From contig NZ_AP025627.1 of NCBI RefSeq assembly GCF_022846435.1, positions 1,894,001 to 1,958,000 of the forward strand: a stretch of DNA of 64,000 nucleotides, given 5' to 3'. A model generated the notes under the pieces. That model did not search any database. It saw only the letters and a list, made by a program, of their open reading frames with translations, and was not told the origin of the DNA. The position numbers were made by a program, and so were the translations under genes. Of the stretch, positions 53,880 through 63,835 are shown one piece after another; position 1 is the stretch's first letter, and the number at the start of each line of letters is the position of its first letter. The DNA is from Parageobacillus sp. KH3-4. Its GTDB lineage: Bacteria > Bacillota > Bacilli > Bacillales > Anoxybacillaceae.

Positions 53880-54109
53880 TTACATTTTCTACTCAGCAAG
53901 CTTTTGGGCGATGCGTTTGCCATATCTGGTCCCCAAAACTATGTATGATATTTCCAAATAAATATTGCCATCGCGGGCTAATCACCTTCTTTCTTTCGAT
54001 ATGATCTATTCGGTAAGCATCTGATTGTTTCCTGCCAATATAGTTGCATATGCCATTTTTTCGCCGTATTATTGAATACAAACAAAATACATAGAAAGGG
54101 TGCACATAG

Positions 54110-54727
54110 ATGGCAAAACAACTGCCGCCAGGCCAATTTGAAACGGAAAAATGGCCGATTCTTCATGAGGGAGATGTATACCAGTTCGATGAACAAACAT
54201 GGGAGTTTCGGCTATTTGGGGATGTAAAAAAAGAAATCTCTCTCTCCTATTCGCAAGTAATGGAGCTGCCAAAAACGATATCGACGATCGATATGCATTG
54301 TGTGACGACATGGTCGAAGTTTGATACAACCTTTGAAGGAATCGCTTTTCGCGAATTTTTGCGTTTTGTCGAACTGGAGCCGGATGTAAAATACGTGAAA
54401 ATTTACGGCTACTTAAACGGGGACCGCTTCGGCTATTCGGCGAACTTGCCGCTCGAGGCGCTTATGGGGGATGACGCATTGTTTGTGTACCGCTGGAAAG
54501 ATAAACATCATGACTGGCAGGATATCTCCCCAAAACATGGCTACCCGCTTCGCTTTATTCCGCCTGCATCGTTTTATTTATGGAAAGGGGCGAAATGGGC
54601 GTCAGGCATCCGGTTTATGAAAAAAGACGAGCCTGGATATTGGGAACAGCGCGGTTATTCGATGACAGCCAATCCGTTTAAAGAAGAACGATTTGCTGAT
54701 CCAGCTGACACGTTTAAGTTATGGTGA
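54110..54727 (+). CDS. yuiH: sulfite oxidase-type molybdopterin-binding protein (YuiH-like)
   Basis: 205 residues, RBS AAAGGGTG. The molybdenum-ligating cysteine is in TIDMHCVTTWSKFDTTFEGI. The conserved glycine-proline region PKHGYPLRFIPPASFYLWKGAKWASGIRF and the end GYWEQRGYSMTANPF are family-typical. It lacks a Tat signal and the dimerisation domain of full sulfite oxidases, as in YuiH. Molybdopterin-dependent oxidoreductase, substrate unknown. Confidence 0.88.
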   Translation: MAKQLPPGQFETEKWPILHEGDVYQFDEQTWEFRLFGDVKKEISLSYSQVMELPKTISTIDMHCVTTWSKFDTTFEGIAFREFLRFVELEPDVKYVKIYGYLNGDRFGYSANLPLEALMGDDALFVYRWKDKHHDWQDISPKHGYPLRFIPPASFYLWKGAKWASGIRFMKKDEPGYWEQRGYSMTANPFKEERFADPADTFKLW

Positions 54728-54790
54728 CGGAGCTTTCCAAACGAAAAACGAGGGCCGCTTCGCTCAGGAAGGGTCCTCGTTTTATTATGA

Positions 54791-55372
54791 CTAAACATGG
54801 TTGACTGCTGTTTGTTTTTGCAGCCACTGGCTGAGTCGGGCAAACAGAAGCATAAAGACGACGGCAATCATGGCGCCTTTTACCGCATTAAACGGCAAGA
54901 TGGCAGAAACGACGAGCGCTTTTGTTTCCGGAGCGCTCATTGCCGGAGCGCCTAGAAAGACCGTATATGCCGGCAGAAACACATAGTAGTTCAATACGCT
55001 CATCACCAGCGCCATGATGGCGGTGCCAGCAGTCAATCCAAGCAGCATGCCTTTTTTCGATTTTGTTTTGCGGTACACATAATACGTCGGCAAAATAAAC
55101 GTAATCCCGGCCATGAAGTTGGCGATATGCCCGACCGGAACGCCGGTAGGGCTGCCGGCTATGAAATAATTCAGCACATTTTTTAGCAATTCCACGAACA
55201 CTCCCGCCAGCGGTCCGTATAAAAGCGCGGCGAACAATGCCGGAACGTCGCTGAAATCGATCAATAGAAAGTTTGGGAATGGCGGAAGCGGAAAGTTTAA
55301 CAACATCAGCAAATACGAGACGGCACTAAATACACCGATCAAGACAAACGCGCGAACATTCAGCTTTTTCAT
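54791..55372 (-). CDS. ribU: riboflavin ECF transporter S component RibU
   Basis: About 193 residues from the ATG at 55372 (GGAGGAGAAAGG). Six membrane helices; the riboflavin-binding region PPFPNFLLIDFSDVPALFAALLYGP is the RibU signature, and LLKNVLNYFIAGS follows. It binds riboflavin and works with a general EcfAA'T module encoded elsewhere. An FMN riboswitch with terminator lies upstream, so high FMN should turn it off. Confidence 0.93.
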   Translation of the reverse strand: MKKLNVRAFVLIGVFSAVSYLLMLLNFPLPPFPNFLLIDFSDVPALFAALLYGPLAGVFVELLKNVLNYFIAGSPTGVPVGHIANFMAGITFILPTYYVYRKTKSKKGMLLGLTAGTAIMALVMSVLNYYVFLPAYTVFLGAPAMSAPETKALVVSAILPFNAVKGAMIAVVFMLLFARLSQWLQKQTAVNHV

Positions 55373-55437
55373 TTCCTTTCTCCTCCCCTTCTCGTGATTC
55401 ATCCTCACAAGAAGAAGGCTGCCGCATGAGCACCAAA

Positions 55438-55467
55438 TAAAAAACCCTTAAGTTTCACACTTAAGGG
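55438..55467 (-). terminator. FMN riboswitch expression-platform terminator
   Basis: CCCTTAAGT / ACTTAAGGG perfect 9-base stem, loop TTCAC, followed on the minus strand by TTTTTTAT. Lies between the aptamer and ribU. Confidence 0.9.
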
Positions 55468-55540
55468 AGAAAAAGAAAGCTCAAAAAGCTCAAATAGACG
55501 TTCGAGCGCGCAGCATTCGAACGCCGGCAAACCTTCATCT

Positions 55541-55665
55541 TCTCCCATCCAGACTATACTGTCGGCTCCGGACTTGCACCGGATCGTGCCTAAACGGCTC
55601 GCGGGCTGAGAAGCGCATTGGCTTCATCACCGCCGGTCGGGAATTTCACCCTGCCCCGAAGATGA
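55541..55665 (-). ncRNA. FMN riboswitch (RFN element)
   Basis: On the minus strand: CTTCGGGGCAGGGTGAAATT, CCCGACCGGCGGTGATGAAG, later GGTGCAAGTCCGGAGCCGAC and AGTATAGTCTGGATGGGAGA. These are the invariant RFN blocks in order. Controls ribU by FMN-dependent termination. Confidence 0.97.
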
Positions 55666-55821
55666 ATCGTATATTTTTTATATGCGATTATACGTTTAGT
55701 ATACAATTTTTATATAAATTCTGTCTACCATTTTTTATGCAACAAAGTTTTTTATTTGCGCAACATTTTTATGATAAAATAAAAACGGAAAAAGATAGCA
55801 AATAGTAAGGAGAGTGGCTAG

Positions 55822-57054
55822 ATGAAACAGGAAATCATCGAACGCTTTACGAAATACGTTAAAGTCAACACGCAATCCGACCCAAACAGCAACACTTGCC
55901 CTTCCACTCCCGGGCAACTCGAGCTTGGAAAAATGTTGGTGAAAGAATTAAAAGCAATCGGCATGGAAGACGTGACAATGGATGAAAACGGATACGTAAT
56001 GGCAACATTGCCGGCGAATACGGATAAAGATGTGCCAACCATTGGCTTTTTAGCACATATGGACACGGCGACTGAATTTACGGGAGAAAACGTCAATCCG
56101 CAAATCGTCGAAAATTATGACGGTGGCGATATCGTCTTAAACGAATCGTTAAACATTGTCCTGTCGCCAAAAGATTTCCCGGAATTGGCCAACTATAAAG
56201 GCCATACGCTCATCACCACCGACGGTACGACGTTACTGGGAGCGGACAATAAAGCAGGAATCGCGGAAATTATGACGGCGATGGCTTATTTAATCCAGCA
56301 CCCGGAAATTAAACACGGCAAAGTGCGCGTTGCCTTTACGCCGGATGAAGAAATCGGCAGAGGTCCGCATAAATTTGACGTCGCTAAATTTGGCGCTAAA
56401 TTTGCCTACACGGTCGACGGCGGACCGCTCGGCGAATTAGAGTATGAAAGCTTTAACGCTGCGGAAGCAAAAATCACGATCAAAGGGAAAAACGTCCATC
56501 CGGGCACTGCCAAAGGAAAAATGATCAACTCGATGAAAATCGCGATGGAATTTCACGGACAGCTTCCTGCTAACGAGGCGCCTGAGCATACGGAAGGATA
56601 CGAAGGATTTTATCATTTGCTATCCTTCCAAGGAAATGTCGAAGAAACCATGCTTCATTACATAATCCGCGACTTTGACCGCCAACAATTTGAAGCGCGC
56701 AAAGCAAAAATGCAGGAAATCGCGGCAAAATTGCAAGAAAAGTACGGAAAAGAGCGAATCATGATCGAAATAAAAGACCAATATTATAACATGAAAGAAA
56801 AAATCGAACCTGTCCGTGAAGTCGTCGATATCGCCTATGAAGCGATGAAAAACTTAAATATTGAGCCGAAAATTTCGCCGATCCGCGGCGGCACCGACGG
56901 TTCGCAGCTATCTTATATGGGACTGCCGACGCCAAACATCTTCACCGGCGGCGAAAACTTCCACGGCCGCTATGAATACATTTCCGTCGACAACATGATC
57001 AAAGCAACGAACGTGATTATTGAAATTATTAAGCTGTTCGAGCAAAAAGCGTAA
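55822..57054 (+). CDS. pepT: peptidase T (tripeptidase)
   Basis: 410 residues, RBS AAGGAGAGTGG. M20 metallopeptidase: first zinc histidine and catalytic aspartate in [12 protein letters not shown], bridging aspartate in [15 protein letters not shown], catalytic base pair in [30 protein letters not shown], and the last ligand in [12 protein letters not shown]. Releases N-terminal residues from tripeptides in the cytosol. Monocistronic, with a terminator directly after. Confidence 0.96.
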   Translation: MKQEIIERFTKYVKVNTQSDPNSNTCPSTPGQLELGKMLVKELKAIGMEDVTMDENGYVMATLPANTDKDVPTIGFLAHMDTATEFTGENVNPQIVENYDGGDIVLNESLNIVLSPKDFPELANYKGHTLITTDGTTLLGADNKAGIAEIMTAMAYLIQHPEIKHGKVRVAFTPDEEIGRGPHKFDVAKFGAKFAYTVDGGPLGELEYESFNAAEAKITIKGKNVHPGTAKGKMINSMKIAMEFHGQLPANEAPEHTEGYEGFYHLLSFQGNVEETMLHYIIRDFDRQQFEARKAKMQEIAAKLQEKYGKERIMIEIKDQYYNMKEKIEPVREVVDIAYEAMKNLNIEPKISPIRGGTDGSQLSYMGLPTPNIFTGGENFHGRYEYISVDNMIKATNVIIEIIKLFEQKA

Positions 57055-57057
57055 CAT

Positions 57058-57100
57058 AAAAGCTGGTTCCAAGCCACTGTTTGGAACCAGCTTTGTTTTT
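57058..57100. terminator. bidirectional terminator between pepT and the 5'-nucleotidase
   Basis: AGCTGGTTCCAA / TTGGAACCAGCT perfect 12-base stem, loop GCCACTGT, with TTTGTTTTTT on the plus strand. Confidence 0.92.
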
Positions 57101-58719
57101 TAGCGCAGCTTTTGAATGCGCCCCTCGATGTTGGCATCAAATGGCTGCGGAAGCTGTTGAATATAAGCGACGAGCGCATCCAGATCGACCGGTCCTACTT
57201 CCCGGTTTTTTCCTTCTGTAAATACCGTGAAGTTATCCCCTCCATCAGCGAGAAAACTGTTTGCCGTAACGGTGTATTCCGCATTTGGATCGAGTTTCAT
57301 TCCGTTTGGCAAATAAATATCGACGACTTTGTCTCCTATCGGTTTGCTTGCGTCCCAAGTATACGTGAGGCCGGAAATTTGCAGCATGCGCGTTTGATTC
57401 GACTGCCATTGTTGATTTAATAGGTTGCGGATTTGTCCTCCCGTGAGCGTCATTTTTACTAATTGATTGCCAAATGGCTGCACGTTATACAGCTCTCCCC
57501 ATGTCACTTCCCCTTGTTCAATATCGGCGCGAATGCCTCCTGGGTTCATAAAGGCAAAGTCGGTTTTCATCGCCGTCCGCTGCGCATCGGCAATCAAGTT
57601 TCCTAAAGCCGATTCACCGCTTGCATTTTGCTCAGCGCTAATCGTCGTTTTTGCCGTGCCGATGGCTTGGTTAATAATCGGCGCTACCTTTTCTTCATAC
57701 TTGTCAATTAGTTTCGTAATCTCTGCATCAGGCTTAATACCATCTTGATAGGTAGTCACGATTTCTGCTTTTTTTGCGACAACGTCTTTCGTTCGCCGAT
57801 CAATTTTTAGATCGACATCAGAAAAAGCAGTTCCATAGGAATACGATTGAACAAGCAGTTTGCCATCCACTTCTGCATTTAAATATGCATGATTATGGCC
57901 GGCAAAAATCACATCGACTTCATCATCCACTTTTTTCGCGATTTCCACAATTTCTCCGCTCGCATTGGAACCATCTTTATTAGAAACCCCTGGATTATGA
58001 GCAAGGACGACGATGGCACGCACCCCTCGCCGTTTTAGCTGTTTTACCGCTTCGTTAATCGCTTCTGCTTCATCCGTAAACGAAACCCCAGCCACACCGC
58101 TTGGAGCGACAAGGCTTGGCGTGTCGGATAAAGTTACTCCGATAAAACCGATCGGCAGCCCTTTCACTTTTTTAATAACATAAGGCGGAAGAAGCGGTTT
58201 GCCTGTCTTTTTATCTATTACATTCGCGCTTACATATGGAAAGTCCGCGCCACGAAAATAGCCGGTTTTTGGATGTGTTCCGCCATAAATGAGGCGAAGC
58301 ATTTCGCCGACCCCTTCATCAAATTCGTGGTTTCCAGGCGTTCCGACATCAAAGCCTAGTTTATTTAAAAATTCGATCGTCGGCTCATCTTGCAGCAGCG
58401 CCGATACAGGCGAACTAGCCCCAACCGCATCCCCCGCGTGCACAAGAAGCGTATTTTTGTTTTCCGCTTCTCGCAGTTTCAAATACGCGGCCAAATAATC
58501 CGCGCGTCCAACCGCTTTTCCTCCAACGTTTCTTGTCACATCAAGCTGCCCATGAAAATCGTTAATGCCTAACAGCTGCACATCAATATATCGATGTTGA
58601 TGCGCATCCGTTTTTACTCCGTCAGCTTTTTCACCTGCAAAAACGTTTCCGGAAGCGAGCGTAGCCGATAACATCAATGCAGGAAAAGCCGCTTTTAGCC
58701 ATTTAGAGGAAAATCTCAT
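57100..58719 (-). CDS. secreted bifunctional metallophosphatase/5'-nucleotidase
   Basis: 539 residues with a signal peptide (basic MRFSSKWLK, hydrophobic AAFPALMLSATLAS, cleavage near VFAGEK). The N-terminal metallophosphoesterase domain shows INDFHGQLD, HAGDAVGASS, GTPGNHEFDEG, VLAHNPG and FAGHNHAYL. The C-terminal substrate domain has GNLIADAQ, FMNPGGIRADI and NSFLADGGDNF. It dephosphorylates extracellular nucleotides and related phosphoesters. No LPXTG anchor, so it is probably secreted free. RBS AAGGGGCG. Confidence 0.93.
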   Translation of the reverse strand: MRFSSKWLKAAFPALMLSATLASGNVFAGEKADGVKTDAHQHRYIDVQLLGINDFHGQLDVTRNVGGKAVGRADYLAAYLKLREAENKNTLLVHAGDAVGASSPVSALLQDEPTIEFLNKLGFDVGTPGNHEFDEGVGEMLRLIYGGTHPKTGYFRGADFPYVSANVIDKKTGKPLLPPYVIKKVKGLPIGFIGVTLSDTPSLVAPSGVAGVSFTDEAEAINEAVKQLKRRGVRAIVVLAHNPGVSNKDGSNASGEIVEIAKKVDDEVDVIFAGHNHAYLNAEVDGKLLVQSYSYGTAFSDVDLKIDRRTKDVVAKKAEIVTTYQDGIKPDAEITKLIDKYEEKVAPIINQAIGTAKTTISAEQNASGESALGNLIADAQRTAMKTDFAFMNPGGIRADIEQGEVTWGELYNVQPFGNQLVKMTLTGGQIRNLLNQQWQSNQTRMLQISGLTYTWDASKPIGDKVVDIYLPNGMKLDPNAEYTVTANSFLADGGDNFTVFTEGKNREVGPVDLDALVAYIQQLPQPFDANIEGRIQKLR

Positions 58720-59070
58720 TTCATTATCGCCCCTTTCCTTGTTTTTCCACTATCATCAAAAATAATAGCGACAAACTGCTTATTTTCTGCTAAACTATTG
58801 TAAATTTTTTTATAAATTTTTATAATGTCTTTCCAGTTTATATAACATTCATTCGGCCAAGTCCTAATGTTGCGTCAAATCCGACCCTAAATCCAGCGAA
58901 CTTAGGTCTCTGAAAAAACTGCTTTGCACGTTTACTTGTTACGCAAATTCCCGCACTTCATCCATTCATTGAATGATAAGCGGTTGCAACCTTCCATCAT
59001 CGCTCGTTTGATCCTAACAATGCATAACAAAAATCACGAATGTAAAAATAAAAAAAAGGAGGTGTCTCTG
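58720..59070. other. divergent intergenic region
   Basis: AT-rich at 58750-58850, expected to hold promoters for both divergent genes. An in-frame open extension of the dehydrogenase begins at 58924 but has no binding site and no family similarity. Confidence 0.4.
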
Positions 59071-60531
59071 ATGGAACGGTATGAAGAATTCAACAAAAGC
59101 TTCATCAACGGCGAATGGATCGATGGACTTAGCAAACGGACATATGATAACTTGAACCCATATGACAATTCCGTTATCGCAACCGTCCATCTCGCAACGA
59201 AAACGCAGCTTGCCGAAGCGTTTGATGTTGCCAAACAAGCACAAAAAGAATGGGCGAACACATCCCCTGAAGAGAAAAAGAAAGTGCTCCGCAAAGCGGC
59301 GGAATATTTACGTTCCAATCGGGATGCAATTATTGATATGATCGCCCGCGAAACAGGCGGGAGCATCATTAAGGGGAATGTGGAACTTGATTTATCGATC
59401 GGGCTTGTCGAAGAAGCGATCAACATGGTGGATGAATTGACAAAAGTGAGGGAAGTTCCGTCGGAAACAGAAGGGAAAATCAACCGGATTTATCGCCTGC
59501 CATTAGGGGTCATCACATCGATTTCTCCGTTTAACTTTCCAATGAATTTGTCGATGAGAACGATCGCCCCAGCAATTGCATTAGGAAATAGCGTCGTACA
59601 TAAGCCGGATATCCAAACATGCTTCACCGGCGGCTCGATTATCGCAAGAGCCTTTGAATACGCCGGATTGCCGAAAGGAGTTTTAAACGTCGTTCTCACC
59701 GATGTCGACGAAATCGGCGACGATATGTTAACGAATCCGAATTCACAGCTTATTAGTTTTACTGGTTCGACTGCTGTCGGCAAACATATCGGAGCGATTG
59801 CGGGCGGAATGCTAAAACGCGTCGCGCTCGAGCTTGGCGGTAACAACCCGTTTATCGTTCTTGCTGATGCCAATGTTGATCGTGCCGTTGACGCAGCAAT
59901 ATTCGGTAAATTTATCCATCAAGGGCAAATTTGTATGATTATTAACCGCATCATTGTCCATCAAAACCATTATGATGAGTTTGTCGAAAAATTCGTTGAA
60001 CGGGCAAAAGCGCTTCCGTATGGCGACCCGCGCGATCCGAAAACAATCATCGGCCCATTGATTAACGAAAAACAAATCGAAAAAGCATTGGCGATCATTG
60101 AAGAAGCGAAAAAAGAAGGAGCGAAAGCGGCGCTTGAAGGAAAACGGATCGGCAATATTTTAACGCCGACTGTATTTGTCGATGTCGATAATCGCAGCAA
60201 ACTCGCGCAAACCGAATTGTTCTCCCCGATCGCAACCATTATTAAAGCCAAATCCGATGATGAGGCGATCGCGATGGCGAACGATACTGAATACGGTTTA
60301 AGTTCAGCGATTTTCACCGAAGATTTAAGCGAAGGCAAACAACTCGCCTTGCAAGTGGAAAGCGGTATGACACATATTAACGATCAGACGGTCAATGACA
60401 GCCCAACCGTTCCGTTTGGCGGCACGAAAGCGAGCGGAATCGGGCGGTTTGGAAACCCGTGGATTGTCGAAGAATTTACGATGACAAAATGGGTATCGAT
60501 TCAAAAAAAGTACCGCCGCTATCCGTTTTAG
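59071..60531 (+). CDS. aldehyde dehydrogenase (NAD-dependent, benzaldehyde/vanillin-type)
   Basis: About 486 residues from the ATG at 59071, fixed by AAGGAGGTG. Blocks in order: PLGVITSISPFNFPMNLSMR, the NAD motif FTGSTAVGKHIG, catalytic glutamate in RVALELGGNNPFIVL, catalytic cysteine in HQGQICMIINR, and TELFSPIATII with the end PFGGTKASGIGRFG. The IxMIINR after the cysteine resembles the aromatic aldehyde group such as YfmT. Oxidises an aldehyde to its acid. Confidence 0.93.
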   Translation: MERYEEFNKSFINGEWIDGLSKRTYDNLNPYDNSVIATVHLATKTQLAEAFDVAKQAQKEWANTSPEEKKKVLRKAAEYLRSNRDAIIDMIARETGGSIIKGNVELDLSIGLVEEAINMVDELTKVREVPSETEGKINRIYRLPLGVITSISPFNFPMNLSMRTIAPAIALGNSVVHKPDIQTCFTGGSIIARAFEYAGLPKGVLNVVLTDVDEIGDDMLTNPNSQLISFTGSTAVGKHIGAIAGGMLKRVALELGGNNPFIVLADANVDRAVDAAIFGKFIHQGQICMIINRIIVHQNHYDEFVEKFVERAKALPYGDPRDPKTIIGPLINEKQIEKALAIIEEAKKEGAKAALEGKRIGNILTPTVFVDVDNRSKLAQTELFSPIATIIKAKSDDEAIAMANDTEYGLSSAIFTEDLSEGKQLALQVESGMTHINDQTVNDSPTVPFGGTKASGIGRFGNPWIVEEFTMTKWVSIQKKYRRYPF

Positions 60532-60661
60532 CAAGCAAAAAAAGGATGGCCGTAAAATCGAAAATACTTTTCAATCAGGCCTTTTTGCATTTTGTTTGCA
60601 CACCTAAAATGTACAAACGAAAAAGGATGACGCACACGTTTGCCGCTCCAAGCAATCGTGT

Positions 60662-61999
60662 TCAATACGCAAACAGCTTCTTATTTCTCCAGTTGCCAAA
60701 ACGGTAATACGAAAACGCGATTGCGCTGCTGATCGCAAAGCTAATCCCCATTCCAAGCGCGATGCCGTTTTCTCCAGCAAACTTAGAGCAAAGAAACGTC
60801 AGCGGATAGCGCAGCACCCAAAACGAAATAATGTTCAACACAAGCACTTGGTACATTGCTCCGGACGCCCGCACGATGCCGTTTAAAACAAAATTAATGC
60901 CTAAAAACGGATAAAACCAGCTGATAAGCCGCAAATATTCCGTGCCGAAACGGGCCGCATCCGACTCTTCAATGAAAAGGCGAACAGCCGGCGCGGCAAA
61001 CGCGTAAATCAAAATAATAATGAAACCCGTTACTGCCATATTATACAATACCCCGTACGTTGCAATCGAGGAAACCCGCTTCCAATTTCCCTTGCCAATG
61101 TTTTGCCCGGCCATGCTGTTGACAGCCGTTCCAAGCGCGTGCGCCGGCAGCATAATAATGCTGTCTAGCCGCTGAGCTGCGCTGAACCCGGCAACGACGC
61201 TTTCGCCAAAGGAATTGACAACGCTCATAATCGCAGCGATTCCCGCCGAGATGACAGACATTTGCAATCCTGACGGAATGCCTAGCCTCAAAATCAGCCC
61301 CGTTTCTTTTTTTGTCGGCAGCTTTGGAAGCGAAAATGGAACGAGGCCGCGGCGCAAAACAACATACATCCCGCATATAAATGACAATCCTTGCGACAAA
61401 ATCGTCGCATACGCGGCGCCGCTTACCCCCAAATCCAGCAACGAAATAAATATCGGGTCTAACACAGTGTTTAACACAACTGCCAGGATGACAAATGCCA
61501 GCGGTGTTTTGCTGTCTCCAAGCGACCGCAATACCGTTCCGATAAAGTTATAGCCAAACAAAAATACGATGCCAAGACAATTGATTTGCAAATATTCGCT
61601 TGCCTCGCCCATCATTTCTTTCGGCGTTCCGATCCAGCGTAAAATCGGCGCGGAGGCAAAAAACCCGAAAACCCCCATGATAACCGACAAGCTTGTTAGC
61701 AACACAATAAACGCATTGACATACCTCTTTAATCCTTCTTTGTCATTTTTTCCTTTTTGTTGCGATAAAATGGTCAAAGCAGCGTTATTCATGCCGATAA
61801 TAAACGATAAAATCGTATAAATGACCGTGCTTGCCACCGCGACCGCCGCAAGGGAATCCGCTCCGAGCAAATTGCCGACCCAAAAGCTGTCGATAAATTG
61901 ATAAGAAACTTGCAATAAATTCGTAAATATGATCGGAAACGAAAATACGATAAGCTGTTTGGCAATGCTGCCTTCGGTAAAATCGTATTGTCGCGCCAT
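60662..61999 (-). CDS. MATE-family efflux transporter
   Basis: About 445 residues from the ATG at 61999 (RBS AGGTGGTG), starting MARQYDFTEGSIAKQLIVFSFP. Twelve membrane helices in two repeats; the conserved PIIFTNLLQVSYQFIDSFWVG in helix 1 and GLGVSGAAYATILSQG in the middle are NorM/DinF-type marks. Proton- or sodium-driven export of cationic compounds is the family function. Convergent with the aldehyde dehydrogenase. Confidence 0.9.
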   Translation of the reverse strand: MARQYDFTEGSIAKQLIVFSFPIIFTNLLQVSYQFIDSFWVGNLLGADSLAAVAVASTVIYTILSFIIGMNNAALTILSQQKGKNDKEGLKRYVNAFIVLLTSLSVIMGVFGFFASAPILRWIGTPKEMMGEASEYLQINCLGIVFLFGYNFIGTVLRSLGDSKTPLAFVILAVVLNTVLDPIFISLLDLGVSGAAYATILSQGLSFICGMYVVLRRGLVPFSLPKLPTKKETGLILRLGIPSGLQMSVISAGIAAIMSVVNSFGESVVAGFSAAQRLDSIIMLPAHALGTAVNSMAGQNIGKGNWKRVSSIATYGVLYNMAVTGFIIILIYAFAAPAVRLFIEESDAARFGTEYLRLISWFYPFLGINFVLNGIVRASGAMYQVLVLNIISFWVLRYPLTFLCSKFAGENGIALGMGISFAISSAIAFSYYRFGNWRNKKLFAY

Positions 62000-62031
62000 T
62001 GTCACCACCTAAAGATCGCTTGTTGAAATGG

Positions 62032-62061
62032 GAATACCCCCTTGAAGTCAAGGGGGTATTC
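62032..62061. terminator. hairpin after the OsmC gene
   Basis: GAATACCCCCTT / AAGGGGGTATTC perfect 12-base stem, loop GAAGTC. It touches the OsmC stop codon and has no strong T-tract; terminator or 3'-end stabiliser. Confidence 0.6.
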
Positions 62062-62062
62062 A

Positions 62063-62503
62063 TTATGCTTTTGTCCACTTGGATTGCAGCGGAATGCCGG
62101 CGGCTTTCAATGTTGTATACACTGGGCAGCGCGAATCAGTAATGCGCTGTAATTCTTCGATCCGCTCCTGTGATTCATTCGTTCTTACTTTGGCGTAAAT
62201 CGTGACTTGTTGGAAATACGGTTTCACGTTTGGATCGCCCATCAACCCCCGTGTGTCTATCGTTCCTTGAATGTCAAATTCGATTCCCTGCAAGTCGAAA
62301 TTTAACTCTTTCGCCACCAAGTTGGCCACGACATTTTCGCAACCGGCAAGCGCGCTTAGCAACGTTGTCAACGGATCAGGGCCTGTATCTTGGCCGCCCA
62401 TCACCGGCGGTTCGTCGATCGTTATTGTATGTTGTCTAGAATGGACTACCGTTTGCATTCCTTTTGCGCTTCCTGTCACATGAAACGTCATTTCGTTTTT
62501 CAT
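62063..62503 (-). CDS. OsmC/Ohr-family protein 1
   Basis: 146 residues. QDTGPDPLTTLLSALAGCENVV contains the first active cysteine; the second is in ITDSRCPVYTTLKAAG, the classic OsmC pair. Probable organic-hydroperoxide thiol peroxidase. RBS GAGGAGGTATTTCG. In tandem with a second OsmC gene. Confidence 0.9.
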   Translation of the reverse strand: MKNEMTFHVTGSAKGMQTVVHSRQHTITIDEPPVMGGQDTGPDPLTTLLSALAGCENVVANLVAKELNFDLQGIEFDIQGTIDTRGLMGDPNVKPYFQQVTIYAKVRTNESQERIEELQRITDSRCPVYTTLKAAGIPLQSKWTKA

Positions 62504-62522
62504 CGAAATACCTCCTCGCTTT

Positions 62523-62948
62523 TTATAAATTTTCTTTGCCTTTCACCCCGTTAATCGAGTAGCTTGCTGTAATATTGGCATTTAGCGAATGAGATACAGA
62601 GCAGTACTTTTCTTTAGACAATTGAATAGCGCGAATCACTTTATCTTCCGGCAAATCCCCTTCGAACGCGTAATGAATATGGATATCGGTAAACCGCTTC
62701 GGATGATCGCTAGCGCGCGTTCCTTCCACTTCCATATAAAACGAACGAACTTCAAGTCGCATTTTTGTCAAAATCGATATAATGTCAATCCCCGTACATC
62801 CGGCAAGCCCATGCAAAAGCAATTCCATCGGCCTTGCCCCGGAATCTTGCCCCCCTGCTTCTTTGGAGGCATCAATTGGAATTTGCACGCCTGACGCGCT
62901 TATTCCCGTAAACGACATTTGTCCGTTCCATGTTACTTTTGCTTTCAT
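62523..62948 (-). CDS. OsmC/Ohr-family protein 2
   Basis: 141 residues; ARPMELLLHGLAGCTGIDII holds the first cysteine and LSKEKYCSVSHSLNAN the second. About 25 percent like its neighbour by eye, so an old duplication. RBS GAAAGGAAATG-type. The pair is likely cotranscribed. Confidence 0.9.
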   Translation of the reverse strand: MKAKVTWNGQMSFTGISASGVQIPIDASKEAGGQDSGARPMELLLHGLAGCTGIDIISILTKMRLEVRSFYMEVEGTRASDHPKRFTDIHIHYAFEGDLPEDKVIRAIQLSKEKYCSVSHSLNANITASYSINGVKGKENL

Positions 62949-63148
62949 TTCCTTTCTTCCTCCTCTTTCTGCTCAGGCGATAAAAAAATAACATAAGATA
63001 TTATCAAGTTTACTTTGTAAAAAGAATAAATGCAAAAAAAATACTTTTCCGCCGCTATGTTTTAGTTTCCTATCTACCGTTTTTTTTCATGCATGATAAA
63101 ATAAAAACATGCATTGAATTTAATAAAGTAAAGGGTGTTAGGAGATTG

Positions 63149-63742
63149 ATGGAAAAAGCGCTTATTTTAATCGCAGCTTACCTTCTTGGTTCGATTCCGT
63201 TCGCGCTCCTTGTCGGGAAAATAGGATATGGAATCGATATCCGCGAGCATGGAAGCGGCAATTTAGGCGGGACAAACACGTTTCGCGTGCTCGGAGTAAA
63301 AGCAGGGCTTATGGTCACATGCGGAGATATGTTGAAAGGAACATTGGCGGCAAGCTTGCCCGTGTTGTTCTCCGTTCACGTGCACCCGCTGTTAGCAGGA
63401 GTGTGCGCGGTCCTTGGACATATTTACCCGGTCTTTGCGAAATTTCGCGGCGGAAAAGCCGTCGCAACATCGGCAGGGGTGATGCTGTTTTATTCGCCGT
63501 TTTTATTCGTTTCCCTTCTCGTCGTTTTTTTCATTGTTTTATATATTTCTAAATATGTCTCACTCTCTTCGATGTCTGCCGGCGCGTACGCGGTGGTTTA
63601 TACAATCTTCTTTACTGATGACATTCCGCTAATGATCGCAGTATTACTATTGGCGGCGTTCATTTTTTACCGCCACCGCGCGAACATAAAACGCATCATC
63701 AACAAAACGGAGCCAAAAGTCAAATGGCTGGGCGGAAAATAG
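63149..63742 (+). CDS. plsY: acyl-phosphate:glycerol-3-phosphate acyltransferase PlsY
   Basis: 197 residues from the ATG at 63149 (RBS AGGAG). Family blocks: [14 protein letters not shown], the glycerol-phosphate loop [51 protein letters not shown], and the final helix [11 protein letters not shown]. Five membrane helices. First step of phospholipid synthesis. The [11 protein letters not shown] variant suggests a paralogue and not the main copy; the genome copy number cannot be judged here. Confidence 0.93.
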   Translation: MEKALILIAAYLLGSIPFALLVGKIGYGIDIREHGSGNLGGTNTFRVLGVKAGLMVTCGDMLKGTLAASLPVLFSVHVHPLLAGVCAVLGHIYPVFAKFRGGKAVATSAGVMLFYSPFLFVSLLVVFFIVLYISKYVSLSSMSAGAYAVVYTIFFTDDIPLMIAVLLLAAFIFYRHRANIKRIINKTEPKVKWLGGK

Positions 63743-63835
63743 GACTAATCTCATCTGTTGAAACATCGTTTATCGTGCGTGCGATCAAGGCATCATAATA
63801 ACAGGCTATCAATCGATCGGAAAGGAGTTAGATCA

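Noticed and set aside
58924-59070. N-terminal extension of the aldehyde dehydrogenase
   Set aside because: No ribosome binding site at 58924, and AAGGAGGTG points clearly to the ATG at 59071.
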